A stretch of DNA of 64,000 nt from Prochlorococcus sp. MIT 1223 (GTDB taxonomy: Bacteria > Cyanobacteriota > Cyanobacteriia > PCC-6307 > Cyanobiaceae), in contig NZ_CP139303.1 of the NCBI RefSeq assembly GCF_034092465.1, forward strand, positions 1,731,923 to 1,795,922, read 5' to 3'. The notes under the pieces were generated by a model that ran no database searches, was not told where the DNA came from, and saw nothing but the letters and a program-made list of their open reading frames with translations. The translations under genes were made by a program, and so were the position numbers. This document shows, piece after piece, positions 8,993-18,532 of the stretch; position 1 is the first letter of the stretch, and each line of letters opens with the position of its first letter.

Positions 8993-9983
8993 CTAGATCT
9001 TGCAAAGATACTTCTGCCCTGGAACCTAATTGAGTAACTATATGACCAGCGCAAATCGATCCTATCTTTCCACATGTCTCTAAGTCTTTTTTCTGAATTA
9101 AACCATATAAAAAACCACTAGCATAAAGATCACCTGCTCCTGTGCTATCTATAACTTTACCGAAAACATATGGATTGATTTTATACTTTTTATCTTTGCT
9201 AATCACTATGGAACCATTGTCTCCAAGTGTAATAACAATTATTTCGCAAATTTCTTTTATCTTTATTAGAGCATCCTCTAGGCTATTGCTCTCAGAAAGT
9301 GCAATAATTTCAGATTCGTTAGAGAAAAGAATATCAACACTTTCCTTTATTAAACTAAGAAAGCTTTCCTTGTGACGATTAACACAGAATGAATCTGATA
9401 ATGATAGGGCTACTTTTTTATTATATTCTTTAGAAATTTTGGCTGCTTTATAGAAAGCATTTTTTGCTGCTTCGGCATCAAAAAGATAACCTTCTAGATA
9501 TAGGATTTCCGAATTCTTTATTATGCCAGGATCAATATCTTTTGGTTCGAGTAAAGCAGAGGCTCCTAGGTAAGTACACATGGTTCTCTCTGCATCTGGA
9601 GTAACAAGAATTAGACATCTTGCAGTGGAAGGACCTTTATTACTTGGAGAGGTCTTGAAATAAGTGCCAGTAGATTTAATTTCTTTAGTGAATGTCTCAC
9701 CTAAGAGGTCATTGTTTACTCTCCCTATAAAACCTGCTCTCCCGCCTAGTTTAGAAAATCCTGCAAGAGTATTTGCTGCTGAACCGCCTGATTTGTTAAT
9801 GCTATTCTCTATTTTATTGTATAGATTATGAGCTTCTACTTCATTAATAAGAGTCATATTTCCTTTGCTTACTGAATAATTTTTAAGGTCAGATTCTTCT
9901 ATCCTTACCAGAATATCTACAATTGCATTACCTATTCCAACAATATCTAGTGAATCGTAATTTGCATTTTCTTGATTGCTCAT
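8976..9983 (-). CDS. PfkB-family sugar/nucleoside kinase
   Basis: A 335-residue ribokinase-fold enzyme that phosphorylates a sugar or nucleoside hydroxyl with ATP. PfkB signatures are both present: GGSAANTLAGFSKLGG near residues 66-82 and DSTGAGDLYASGFLYG near 280, where the Asp is the catalytic base. The early DIVGIGNAIVDILVR and a long lid are most like adenosine/ribokinase-type members, but the substrate cannot be read from the sequence. It ends a minus-strand run after purA (45-bp gap), and a purine-linked substrate would fit that company; this is inference. Confidence 0.85.
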   Translation of the reverse strand: MSNQENANYDSLDIVGIGNAIVDILVRIEESDLKNYSVSKGNMTLINEVEAHNLYNKIENSINKSGGSAANTLAGFSKLGGRAGFIGRVNNDLLGETFTKEIKSTGTYFKTSPSNKGPSTARCLILVTPDAERTMCTYLGASALLEPKDIDPGIIKNSEILYLEGYLFDAEAAKNAFYKAAKISKEYNKKVALSLSDSFCVNRHKESFLSLIKESVDILFSNESEIIALSESNSLEDALIKIKEICEIIVITLGDNGSIVISKDKKYKINPYVFGKVIDSTGAGDLYASGFLYGLIQKKDLETCGKIGSICAGHIVTQLGSRAEVSLQDLVKENL

Positions 9984-10028
9984 ATTTAATTGATATAATT
10001 TTTTAAAGTGGAAAAGTTTAAATTCAAG

Positions 10029-11345
<1,317 letters not shown>

Positions 11346-11438
11346 TTATGTAGCGGCTCTAAGCCGTTCTAAAGCAGAAGCTTATAAATTTACAGATGCC
11401 ACCTACATGAGTCAAAGAAATGAAGTAAAAATTGTTAT

Positions 11439-11873
11439 TTAACTCTGTTTCAAGACAAGAGCCTCAGCTTTTGATAACTCTTCTTCTAGGCGATTTTTTA
11501 GATTCTCAGGAACTGGTCTATTAGGAAAAGTTTTATAATGGCCGGCTAATGAATTCAGAGCGGTCTGCATTGTTGTAAATGAGACACTTTTGTTCACTTG
11601 TGATCTGTTTCTATATCTAGAAATGTAGTCCGTGATAAGGAAAACGGTTTCTTCATCTGAAATTGACTCTTCTTGGTCGGATTCAGGCAGAACAACTGAT
11701 GCTTTAAGGACTTTTGCAACATTCATAGTGTCTTTTGAGTAATCACCAGTCATAGAAGTTCTGCCGGCGTCAGCGCTGATTCCAAATGGGAATATGGCTA
11801 ATAAAGCGCAAATGCAAAGTGAAAGAACTGATTTCAAGACTCCTAAGATCCTTGGATGAAGGGAATAAATCAT
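11439..11873 (-). CDS. psb27: Photosystem II assembly/repair factor Psb27
   Basis: Luminal protein that binds CP43 and keeps PSII intermediates inactive until the oxygen-evolving cluster is built. The 144-residue precursor has an N-terminal hydrophobic signal (residues about 14-34) and then the Psb27 core: GDYSKDTMNVAKVLK, ISRYRNR, FTTMQTALNSLAGHY, RPVPENLKNRLEEEL, a four-helix bundle. A Cys lies inside the signal helix, but the canonical lipobox Cys at the cleavage site, by which many cyanobacterial Psb27 proteins are lipid-anchored, is not seen; predicted cleavage is after ISA or ADA. It lies 26 bp after proS. Confidence 0.9.
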   Translation of the reverse strand: MIYSLHPRILGVLKSVLSLCICALLAIFPFGISADAGRTSMTGDYSKDTMNVAKVLKASVVLPESDQEESISDEETVFLITDYISRYRNRSQVNKSVSFTTMQTALNSLAGHYKTFPNRPVPENLKNRLEEELSKAEALVLKQS

Positions 11874-11898
11874 TTAACTTGTCTGGTTTTATCAGACT

Positions 11899-13710
11899 CT
11901 AATTGGGAGTCGGATCAAATTCCCTTCTTTGTGCTTTGATTTCTTCTATTAGTTTTTGGATAGCAACCTCTACTTCTAATAATTTTGTTTTTCTTGTGGA
12001 CCTTTCATACAATTCAACTTTATTAGAGATTGAGTCTCTACCCACTATTACTCTCCATGGGATACCTATTAAATCAGCATCTTTAAATTTTATCCCTGCT
12101 CGTTCATTTCTGTCGTCAAAAAGAACATCTATTCCGTACTCTTTAAAATTTTTATATAACTTTTCCCCACAAATCTTTTGATTTAAGTCTTTCATATTTG
12201 CAACTGTAACTATTACCTCAAAAGGTGCGATTGATATAGGCCAAATTATGCCTTGCTCGTCATTATTTTGTTCTACGGCAGCTTGAGCAAGTCTAGAAAT
12301 GCCTATTCCATAGCACCCCATCCAAAATGGTTTTTCTATTCCATCTTTATTTGTAAAACTCGCATCTAACGATTGAGAATATTTACAACCTAACTGAAAA
12401 ATATGACCAACTTCTATCCCTCTACATTCTTTCAAGACTTTGGTATTATCATGTACACATTGATCACCAGCTTTAGCCTTTCTTATATCAATAACTTCTG
12501 GTAAATTACCGATTAAATCCCAATTCACTCCTGCTCTATGTTCATCTTTTTTATTAGAGCCACAAACAAAATTAGTTAATTCAGAAGCTGTTACATCAGC
12601 AAGTCTAATAAATTCCCTATTCCAAGTCTTAGCACCTTTTAAGAAAGAGTTTTCCAAGTCAGGGCCAATCGAACCAAAAGGTAAAGGGTTCAAGTTTTCT
12701 TTTTTTAAATCATCATTTGTAATGGAAATAAGATCGATCAAGTTATCTTTTAAATGTTTAGAAATCTCATTACTAAGCTTGACTTCATTTAACTCTTGAT
12801 CACCTCTAATACTTATTAAGATTGGTTGCCTACCCTTCTTCTTTAAAATGGCAAGCATTATAATTACCTTTACAATTTGTGATGGATCTATATTTTGCTT
12901 TATGCATAGGTCTTTTATAGATTTTTGATTTGGTGTTGCTATTATTTTAAACTCCTTATAATTACTCTCAATTGCTTTTGAATATTTTGAGATTGCTTTT
13001 TCTTGGTTTGCCGCATAAGTCTCATCTGAGCTGATTAAAATTAGATCTTCTCCTGATTCAGCAGTTACCATAAATTCTTGAGAAGCAGATCCTCCTATAG
13101 CACCACTGTCAGCATCAACAGCAACTGTCTTTAAGCCACATCGGTAAAATATTCTTTTATAGGCATCATTCATATCCTCATAAGTTGATTTAAGATCTAA
13201 TTCATCTTGATGAAATGAATATGCATCTTTCATGATAAATTCTCTACTTCTCATGAGCCCAAACCTAGGTCGAATTTCATCTCTAAATTTTGTTTGTATT
13301 TGATAGAGATTTATTGGTAATTGTTTATATGAATTAATTATTTCACCGGTGATTGTTGTTATAACTTCTTCATGTGTGGGAGCTAATCCTAATTCTCTAC
13401 CCTGCCGGTCTTTTAGATTGAACATTATTCCTTCTCCTGCAGTGTATCCCTCCCACCTATCGCTTCTTCTCCAGATGTCAGCAGGATGAAGTTGTGGCAA
13501 AAGAGTTTGAAGTGCACCTTTCGTATCCATTTCTTCTTGGACGATAGTTGTGATTTTTTGCAGTGTTTTCCACATTAAAGGCATATATGCGTAGATACCT
13601 GACGTAACTCTTCGAACAAAGCCCCCTCTTAGAAGCAACTGGTGAGAGACGATTTCAGCCTCAGCTGGGACGTTTCTCTGCGTTGACAGCATCATGCGCG
13701 AGACTCTCAT
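11899..13710 (-). CDS. proS: Prolyl-tRNA synthetase
   Basis: Class II aminoacyl-tRNA synthetase that charges tRNA-Pro. The 603 residues match the bacterial-type enzyme: motif 1 region near VTSGIYAYMPLMWK, motif 2 FRDEIRPRFGLMRSREF, an inserted editing domain between about residues 220 and 410, motif 3 GCYGIGISRL, and a C-terminal anticodon-binding domain (DVLFDDRNERAGIKF). The ATG at 13710 gives MRVSRMM. It heads a minus-strand run with psb27, purA and the PfkB kinase. A strong hairpin lies 40-62 bp upstream of the start. Confidence 0.97.
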   Translation of the reverse strand: MRVSRMMLSTQRNVPAEAEIVSHQLLLRGGFVRRVTSGIYAYMPLMWKTLQKITTIVQEEMDTKGALQTLLPQLHPADIWRRSDRWEGYTAGEGIMFNLKDRQGRELGLAPTHEEVITTITGEIINSYKQLPINLYQIQTKFRDEIRPRFGLMRSREFIMKDAYSFHQDELDLKSTYEDMNDAYKRIFYRCGLKTVAVDADSGAIGGSASQEFMVTAESGEDLILISSDETYAANQEKAISKYSKAIESNYKEFKIIATPNQKSIKDLCIKQNIDPSQIVKVIIMLAILKKKGRQPILISIRGDQELNEVKLSNEISKHLKDNLIDLISITNDDLKKENLNPLPFGSIGPDLENSFLKGAKTWNREFIRLADVTASELTNFVCGSNKKDEHRAGVNWDLIGNLPEVIDIRKAKAGDQCVHDNTKVLKECRGIEVGHIFQLGCKYSQSLDASFTNKDGIEKPFWMGCYGIGISRLAQAAVEQNNDEQGIIWPISIAPFEVIVTVANMKDLNQKICGEKLYKNFKEYGIDVLFDDRNERAGIKFKDADLIGIPWRVIVGRDSISNKVELYERSTRKTKLLEVEVAIQKLIEEIKAQRREFDPTPN

Positions 13711-13749
13711 GATTCTTTTCTTGGGGCCTAATTACCTATTTTCTAACAG

Positions 13750-13772
13750 GAAGAGTTTCGGAAAAACTCTTC
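13750..13772. promoter_or_regulatory. Hairpin in the proS upstream region
   Basis: GAAGAGTTT (13750-13758) pairs perfectly with AAACTCTTC (13764-13772) around a 5-base loop. It falls 40-62 bases upstream of the proS start, in the gap between proS and the divergent HTH-like gene. It could be a leader hairpin of proS or an operator. No long T-run follows on either strand, so a terminator is less likely. Confidence 0.35.
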
Positions 13773-13926
13773 GTATCTTTAATGCTTGTTCTCTTGGAGC
13801 TCATCTGCTAGGTTCTGACAACGATTTTCGAGAATTCAAAAAATTAGAATTATGTTCAATGGATCGTTACAAAATTCTAAAGATTATTCAGTTGATTTGG
13901 GGATAAATAACGAAATACAAGCTGTA

Positions 13927-14313
13927 ATGGCTAGTTCTGATTCATTGATTGGGATTGAAGAAGTCCAGAAATCTTTAAATCGCTCTCGGGCTTCTGTCTA
14001 TAGATATACGAATACTGACACGAGGAATATAAACCCAGCTTTTAATCCTAGGAAATTAAATCCTGAGTATAGGACGGATCAAAAAGATCCTCTTTTATTT
14101 CATCCAAATGAGGTTGCGCGATTTGCTAAAGATATTCTAAGAATAAAAGAAGTTAATGTTGAAGTATTAAACTCTCCATCAACGGTTACTCAAAATGTTC
14201 TGAATTCTATATTGGAGGAGCTAAGAGCAATAAGACTACATTTAGAGAGTAATTCAGATGGATCAAAGCCCATCTCAAGTACACAGGATATAAAAGATAG
14301 ATCCGTCGCTTAA
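13927..14313 (+). CDS. Conserved hypothetical protein with HTH-like N-terminus
   Basis: Unknown function. From the ATG at 13927 the product has 128 residues; an upstream ATG at 13852 would add 25 poorly structured residues. The N-terminal SLIGIEEVQKSLNRSRASVYRY resembles a helix-turn-helix of the kind found in resolvase or MerR-like proteins, followed by a Pro/Asn-rich turn and LLFHPNEVARFAKDI, then a helical C-terminus. No recombinase catalytic Ser domain is present. I judge it a small DNA-binding protein conserved in picocyanobacteria, from pattern only. It is divergent from proS. Confidence 0.6.
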   Translation: MASSDSLIGIEEVQKSLNRSRASVYRYTNTDTRNINPAFNPRKLNPEYRTDQKDPLLFHPNEVARFAKDILRIKEVNVEVLNSPSTVTQNVLNSILEELRAIRLHLESNSDGSKPISSTQDIKDRSVA

Positions 14314-14516
14314 GATATTTAAATTAGTTAATTTGCGTAGGAGGCTTTTCTTCAGTGTTTAATAAATATTGATTTAATTTATCAATAAATACAGCTATAG
14401 TTATTATATTCTCAGTAATTAAATGATCTTTTGATGATTCTAAAATACTATTAGGAAGCCTTTGCGCTAAGAGGCCTTTTCTTGAAAAATTATTAACTCT
14501 TTTGCATTCGAAATCG

Positions 14517-15035
14517 ATGGATTTAAGTTCTATTGCTCCTTCTCCATCAAAAGGGCTGGTTAATTTAATAGTTGAAATCCCCGCTGGAAGCAGGAATAAG
14601 TATGAATACTTTGAAGATGCTGGAGTAATGGCTCTTGATAGGGTTTTACATTCTTCCGTTCGTTATCCTTTTGACTATGGCTTTGTCCCAAACACTCTTG
14701 CGGAAGATGGAGCTCCACTTGATGCAATGGTAATAATGGAAGAACCTACTTTTGCGGGCTGTTTAATTAGATCTCGTCCTATTGGGGTTCTTGATTTACA
14801 TGATACGGGTGCTTATGATGGCAAATTATTGTGTGTTCCGGTAGATGATCCTCGTCAAAAAGAGATAACGAGTATTCGCCAAATAGCATCGAGTCAACTT
14901 GAGGATGTTGCTGAATTCTTCAGAACTCATAAAAGTCTTGAAGGTAGAGTTATCGAAATAGATGGTTGGAGAGACTTTGATGAAGTTGATGAACTTTTAG
15001 AAAGATGTGTATTAGCTAACAATCAAAAGATTTAA
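14517..15035 (+). CDS. ppa: Inorganic pyrophosphatase
   Basis: Soluble family I pyrophosphatase; hydrolyses PPi to drive biosynthetic reactions. The ATG at 14517 yields 172 residues; a TTG five codons earlier is unlikely. Visible signatures are VEIPAGSRNKYEY, RYPFDYGFVPNTLAEDG, the metal-binding PLDAMV segment and DTGAYDGKLLCVPVDDPR. Length is normal. It is preceded by a 203-bp gap whose minus strand is open but lacks a start codon. Confidence 0.95.
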   Translation: MDLSSIAPSPSKGLVNLIVEIPAGSRNKYEYFEDAGVMALDRVLHSSVRYPFDYGFVPNTLAEDGAPLDAMVIMEEPTFAGCLIRSRPIGVLDLHDTGAYDGKLLCVPVDDPRQKEITSIRQIASSQLEDVAEFFRTHKSLEGRVIEIDGWRDFDEVDELLERCVLANNQKI

Positions 15036-15089
15036 TTTCAATCTGACGATTCGATACAAACTATCTAAATGGTCTTTACAAAGAATGAG

Positions 15090-15095
15090 TATAAT
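15090..15095 (+). promoter_or_regulatory. Candidate -10 element for lepB
   Basis: A perfect TATAAT lies 31-36 bases upstream of the lepB ATG. No good TTGACA-like -35 sits 16-18 bases before it, which is common for marine picocyanobacterial promoters. It would place the transcript start near 15102. Confidence 0.4.
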
Positions 15096-15125
15096 CTTTT
15101 GATTTTTTCTTTAAGCTTATAAAAA

Positions 15126-15842
15126 ATGTGGGGGTTTGATTTGAATCCAAGTAAAACTGACGTCAATCAAGGAAAAGATTCTATTAGAGGCAAAAAGATG
15201 GAGAATACAAATATTTGGTTTGATTTTTGGATCCCTCTTTTTATTACATTAGGTTTGTACGTAGGCATTCGAAGTTATATAGCGGAGGCGAGATATATTC
15301 CGTCTGGATCAATGCTTCCAGGTTTACAGATAAATGATCGTCTATTAATTGAAAAAATAACATTTAGGAACAGAGTCCCTAAACGAGGTGAGATTGTGGT
15401 GTTTAACTCTCCTTATGCATTTGATGAAGAATTGTTGGCTAAACGCTCTAAGAGATTGCCTTCTTCTTTTAAATGTGTGGTTTCCAGCCTCCCTTTAATT
15501 AACTATTTTCCGAGCTTGGGGGATCCGGCATGTGATGCCTACATCAAACGTATAGTGGCGGTCGGTGGTGATCAAGTTTGGGTGAATTCAAAAGGTGAAG
15601 TTTCAGTAAATGGTCAGAAGTTAATAGAGCCATATGCTGCGAATTACTGTAGCTTCAACTTCTGTAATTCCCTTGATCTGGTGGTTCCAATGTCTCATGT
15701 ATTAGTTTTAGGAGACAACCGAAGCAACAGTTGGGATAGTCGTTTTTGGCCTGGTGGCCCTCTTTTACCTGAGGCTGAGATTATAGGAAGAGCTGTATGG
15801 AGATTTTGGCCTTTAGATAGGATTGGAACTCTTAAGCATTAA
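15126..15842 (+). CDS. lepB: Signal peptidase I
   Basis: Membrane serine protease that removes signal peptides from exported proteins. In 238 residues a membrane anchor (FWIPLFITLGLYVGI, about residues 34-50) is followed by SGSM, which carries the nucleophile Ser, then KRIVAVGGDQV with the general-base Lys, and the GDNRSNSWDSRFWP box E. Start ATG 15126 is the first; a second at 15198 would still keep the anchor. The 3' end overlaps the convergent dihydroorotase-like gene by 11 bp. Confidence 0.94.
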   Translation: MWGFDLNPSKTDVNQGKDSIRGKKMENTNIWFDFWIPLFITLGLYVGIRSYIAEARYIPSGSMLPGLQINDRLLIEKITFRNRVPKRGEIVVFNSPYAFDEELLAKRSKRLPSSFKCVVSSLPLINYFPSLGDPACDAYIKRIVAVGGDQVWVNSKGEVSVNGQKLIEPYAANYCSFNFCNSLDLVVPMSHVLVLGDNRSNSWDSRFWPGGPLLPEAEIIGRAVWRFWPLDRIGTLKH

Positions 15843-17088
15843 GTCCACAATGGATTATTTTGCCTGTGATATGTTTGCCTTCAAATGGCTCATTGTTGAT
15901 CCCTCTTGAGTCTTTTGGGTCAATAGTCTGAATCCATCTTTGATGTGGATCAAAGATTAACCATCTCCGACTTCCCTCCTCAAGAGATTCTTCAGGTAAA
16001 TTAAGCATTCTTGAAGGGCCAAAGCTAAGAGCATTCCATAGTTGTTTTATTGTCCAATTTGAGTTGACGATTAATTCATTCCATAACGATGGAAGCACTA
16101 AGTGATGTCCACTAACTCCTAACATTCTTTCATTATGATTACCTTTGGTTTTAGAAAAATCTAGCGCTATAGAATTAACGGCTATGGCAGAAAGTGTACC
16201 TTCAAGGAACCCTTGCTTTATTCTAGCCCTATCTTTAGGATTCCCAAGTGAGGGTGACACCCTCCAACCTATTTCTGCTGGATTGAGATTGGAATTATCA
16301 GAAACAATATGCCACCAGTTCACACTTGTCAGAGGTTGATACTTACTTTCACTAATCATCTCAACTGCAGTAGCCGTTGAGATATTCATTAGTCTCAATA
16401 ATATATCGGGAAACCTTTTTTGTAATTCAATTAGCTGACATAGAGGCATGGCTTCACTCTCAATTGGATCAGGAGGCCAGCCTGCTCTTAAGGTATCCAC
16501 ACCTTCCCTAACTATTCCGGTACCTTGAATTTCGATATCTCTAGGCGCAAGTAGTAAAGGGTATTTGCCTATCTCATTCGCTAACAAGCTTTTTCTTAAT
16601 AAATGAATTGGTGGAATGTAGTCGTCTTCTGCAATGCCAATGGCTCCGTGTTCAATTAGGTCTTTATGCGATGAGAGCTCGATACCTTGCCCTCCCATGC
16701 TAAAAGCTCCCCATAAATGAATATCTACATCGCTAGAAGAGTCTTTGAAGTTTTGGAGTAACTCTGGCTTATCTCTCCAAATACTAGCTCTAGGAAGGAG
16801 TGCTAATTGCCCATAACCTGATTTGGCGGCTTTTTTTCTAAGACTTTTAAGAGATTCGTTTTTACCTGTAAGGGGATTAAGAAGAAATGAGTGAGGGTCT
16901 ACTAAGCAAGGTGCTATTAAACTTTCAGGCAGTGCTTTCGCTTTAACGTTTTCTTTTTTTGCGAGTAAACGAGCTTGTTCCCCAAATGCTTTTATTTTGC
17001 CATTACTTATTAAAACAGCATCTTTAACTATAGGTTCATTTGATCCATAAAGAATTTGAATAGGATCAAATAAGTTCATGTTTTTCAT
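15832..17088 (-). CDS. Dihydroorotase-like protein, probably catalytically dead
   Basis: An amidohydrolase-fold protein of 418 residues related to class I dihydroorotases. The usual metal-binding DxHxH on the first strand reads D64-P-H66-S-F68, so one His is Phe. The usual catalytic Asp motif (TDHAPH-like) is replaced by AVNSIALD. The fold landmarks PESLIAPCLVDPH, GISEDD-like GIAEDDYIPP and the C-terminal LWNALSFGPSRMLNLP survive. I infer a pseudo-dihydroorotase that may be structural or act on a new substrate; a true pyrC would have to lie elsewhere. It is downstream of the two-domain phosphatase with a 4-bp gap. Confidence 0.72.
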   Translation of the reverse strand: MKNMNLFDPIQILYGSNEPIVKDAVLISNGKIKAFGEQARLLAKKENVKAKALPESLIAPCLVDPHSFLLNPLTGKNESLKSLRKKAAKSGYGQLALLPRASIWRDKPELLQNFKDSSSDVDIHLWGAFSMGGQGIELSSHKDLIEHGAIGIAEDDYIPPIHLLRKSLLANEIGKYPLLLAPRDIEIQGTGIVREGVDTLRAGWPPDPIESEAMPLCQLIELQKRFPDILLRLMNISTATAVEMISESKYQPLTSVNWWHIVSDNSNLNPAEIGWRVSPSLGNPKDRARIKQGFLEGTLSAIAVNSIALDFSKTKGNHNERMLGVSGHHLVLPSLWNELIVNSNWTIKQLWNALSFGPSRMLNLPEESLEEGSRRWLIFDPHQRWIQTIDPKDSRGINNEPFEGKHITGKIIHCGLNA

Positions 17089-17092
17089 TCTC

Positions 17093-18424
17093 TCATAATG
17101 CTCCTATCGCGGTTGTATCAATCACACCTCCTAGGTGTGAGGTAAGGTTGAGACATGTAACTATATGTGGCTGGTCGTCTTCGTTTGAGAGGTCAATAAT
17201 TGTTATTCCTCCATTCCCTTGTTTTATCATCCATATATTGGATTCATTAAGTCCTAGAAGACGGCAGAGGATTGTTTTATTTACGGCATCATGAGCTACA
17301 ACTAAAGCAGTCTCTGAGGGAGCAAGACTCTTGCAAATATCTTCTATGCATTTAATTGATCTATTCCAGACTTCTTGAATGGTTTCACCTTGAGGCATTT
17401 GTACTGTCTGAGGAGCTTGTTTCCATTGGCTTAACAACTTTGACCATTCTTGCATAATTTCTGATTCTAATTTCCCTTCCCAAAGACCATGCCCAATCTC
17501 AACTAAGTTATTTTTCAATTCAAGAAGTACTTTTGGATGAAATCTTAAAATAATTTCTGCGGTTTCTTTCGGCCTACTCATAGAGCTGCTAAAAGCCTTA
17601 TCTATTTTTAGACCTTTTAAAAAAGAACTTGCAGCTAAAGCTTGCTTTTTCCCATTGCTATTTAAAGGAATATCAATTTGCCCCTGAAAGCGCCCCTCTA
17701 AATTCCAATTTGTTTCTCCATGTCTAACAAGGATTAAACGACTATTGCTTTTTTTAGGGGGGATTTTTGGAGTGAGGTGAGTTGTACTATTCAAACAGTT
17801 TATTTGGACTTCATAAGGGTTGGTTTTCTCTGAAAGTATGTCAATTATTGAAATTGATGCATTATCCATCTGAACTCTTCTAAATGCTAGTGGTGGATTG
17901 CCTAATAAATTAAGGAGAATGCATCTAAGAATTGCATTATGACCAACAATTAAAACAGTCTGAGTTTCTTCGGAAAAGTGATTTTTTAGTAGCTTTTGTA
18001 AGAAATTATTCGCTTGAAGCAATAAGTCTTCTATGGGTTTGTAGGTTGTTCCATCATTGCGTCTGAACACTAGCTCATTTGGATTCCTTTGCCACGTGAG
18101 ATAGTCTTCGGGAAACCTTGTCTTGACTTCTTCTTTGGTGAGCCCAGTCCATGGGGCTAGATCAATTTCTAATAAGTCGTCTGTATAAATTGCATTATGA
18201 TTGTCTTCCCGTTGGTTAAGAATCTCTTTAGTGGTTTCAACCGCTCTTTGTAGAGGAGAGCTATATACTCCTGCAAAAGGTGTATTGGATAGGTGTTTCC
18301 CCGTTTCAGAGGCTTGAAAACTTCCTTCTTCAGATAGTTTTGATAGATCGTTGCGTCCTTGGATGCGAAAATCCTTATTGAAGCTACTTAAACCATGACG
18401 GACTAGGAGAAGACGTAATGTCAT
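17093..18424 (-). CDS. Two-domain histidine phosphatase (phosphoglycerate mutase type)
   Basis: 443 residues made of two complete histidine-phosphatase domains. The first has LLLVRHG at residues 5-11 and a second-His motif VGHNAILR; the second has LILVRHGETNWN and VAHDAVNKTIL. Both therefore keep the catalytic His pair and an Arg. Genes like this are often labelled gpmB, but some cyanobacterial members of the family are metal-independent phosphoserine phosphatases, so the substrate is uncertain. The duplication within one chain is the notable feature. It is divergent from the CPBP protease and tightly coupled to the dihydroorotase-like gene. Confidence 0.82.
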   Translation of the reverse strand: MTLRLLLVRHGLSSFNKDFRIQGRNDLSKLSEEGSFQASETGKHLSNTPFAGVYSSPLQRAVETTKEILNQREDNHNAIYTDDLLEIDLAPWTGLTKEEVKTRFPEDYLTWQRNPNELVFRRNDGTTYKPIEDLLLQANNFLQKLLKNHFSEETQTVLIVGHNAILRCILLNLLGNPPLAFRRVQMDNASISIIDILSEKTNPYEVQINCLNSTTHLTPKIPPKKSNSRLILVRHGETNWNLEGRFQGQIDIPLNSNGKKQALAASSFLKGLKIDKAFSSSMSRPKETAEIILRFHPKVLLELKNNLVEIGHGLWEGKLESEIMQEWSKLLSQWKQAPQTVQMPQGETIQEVWNRSIKCIEDICKSLAPSETALVVAHDAVNKTILCRLLGLNESNIWMIKQGNGGITIIDLSNEDDQPHIVTCLNLTSHLGGVIDTTAIGAL

Positions 18425-18532
18425 TTGCAGTAGAGCTTAGATGAATGCAAAGGATTGATCATGATTAAAATTAATATTGATTCAGGCAAGAAAACAGTTC
18501 TTTGTTCATTCCCTTTCTTTAAATAAATCTTT

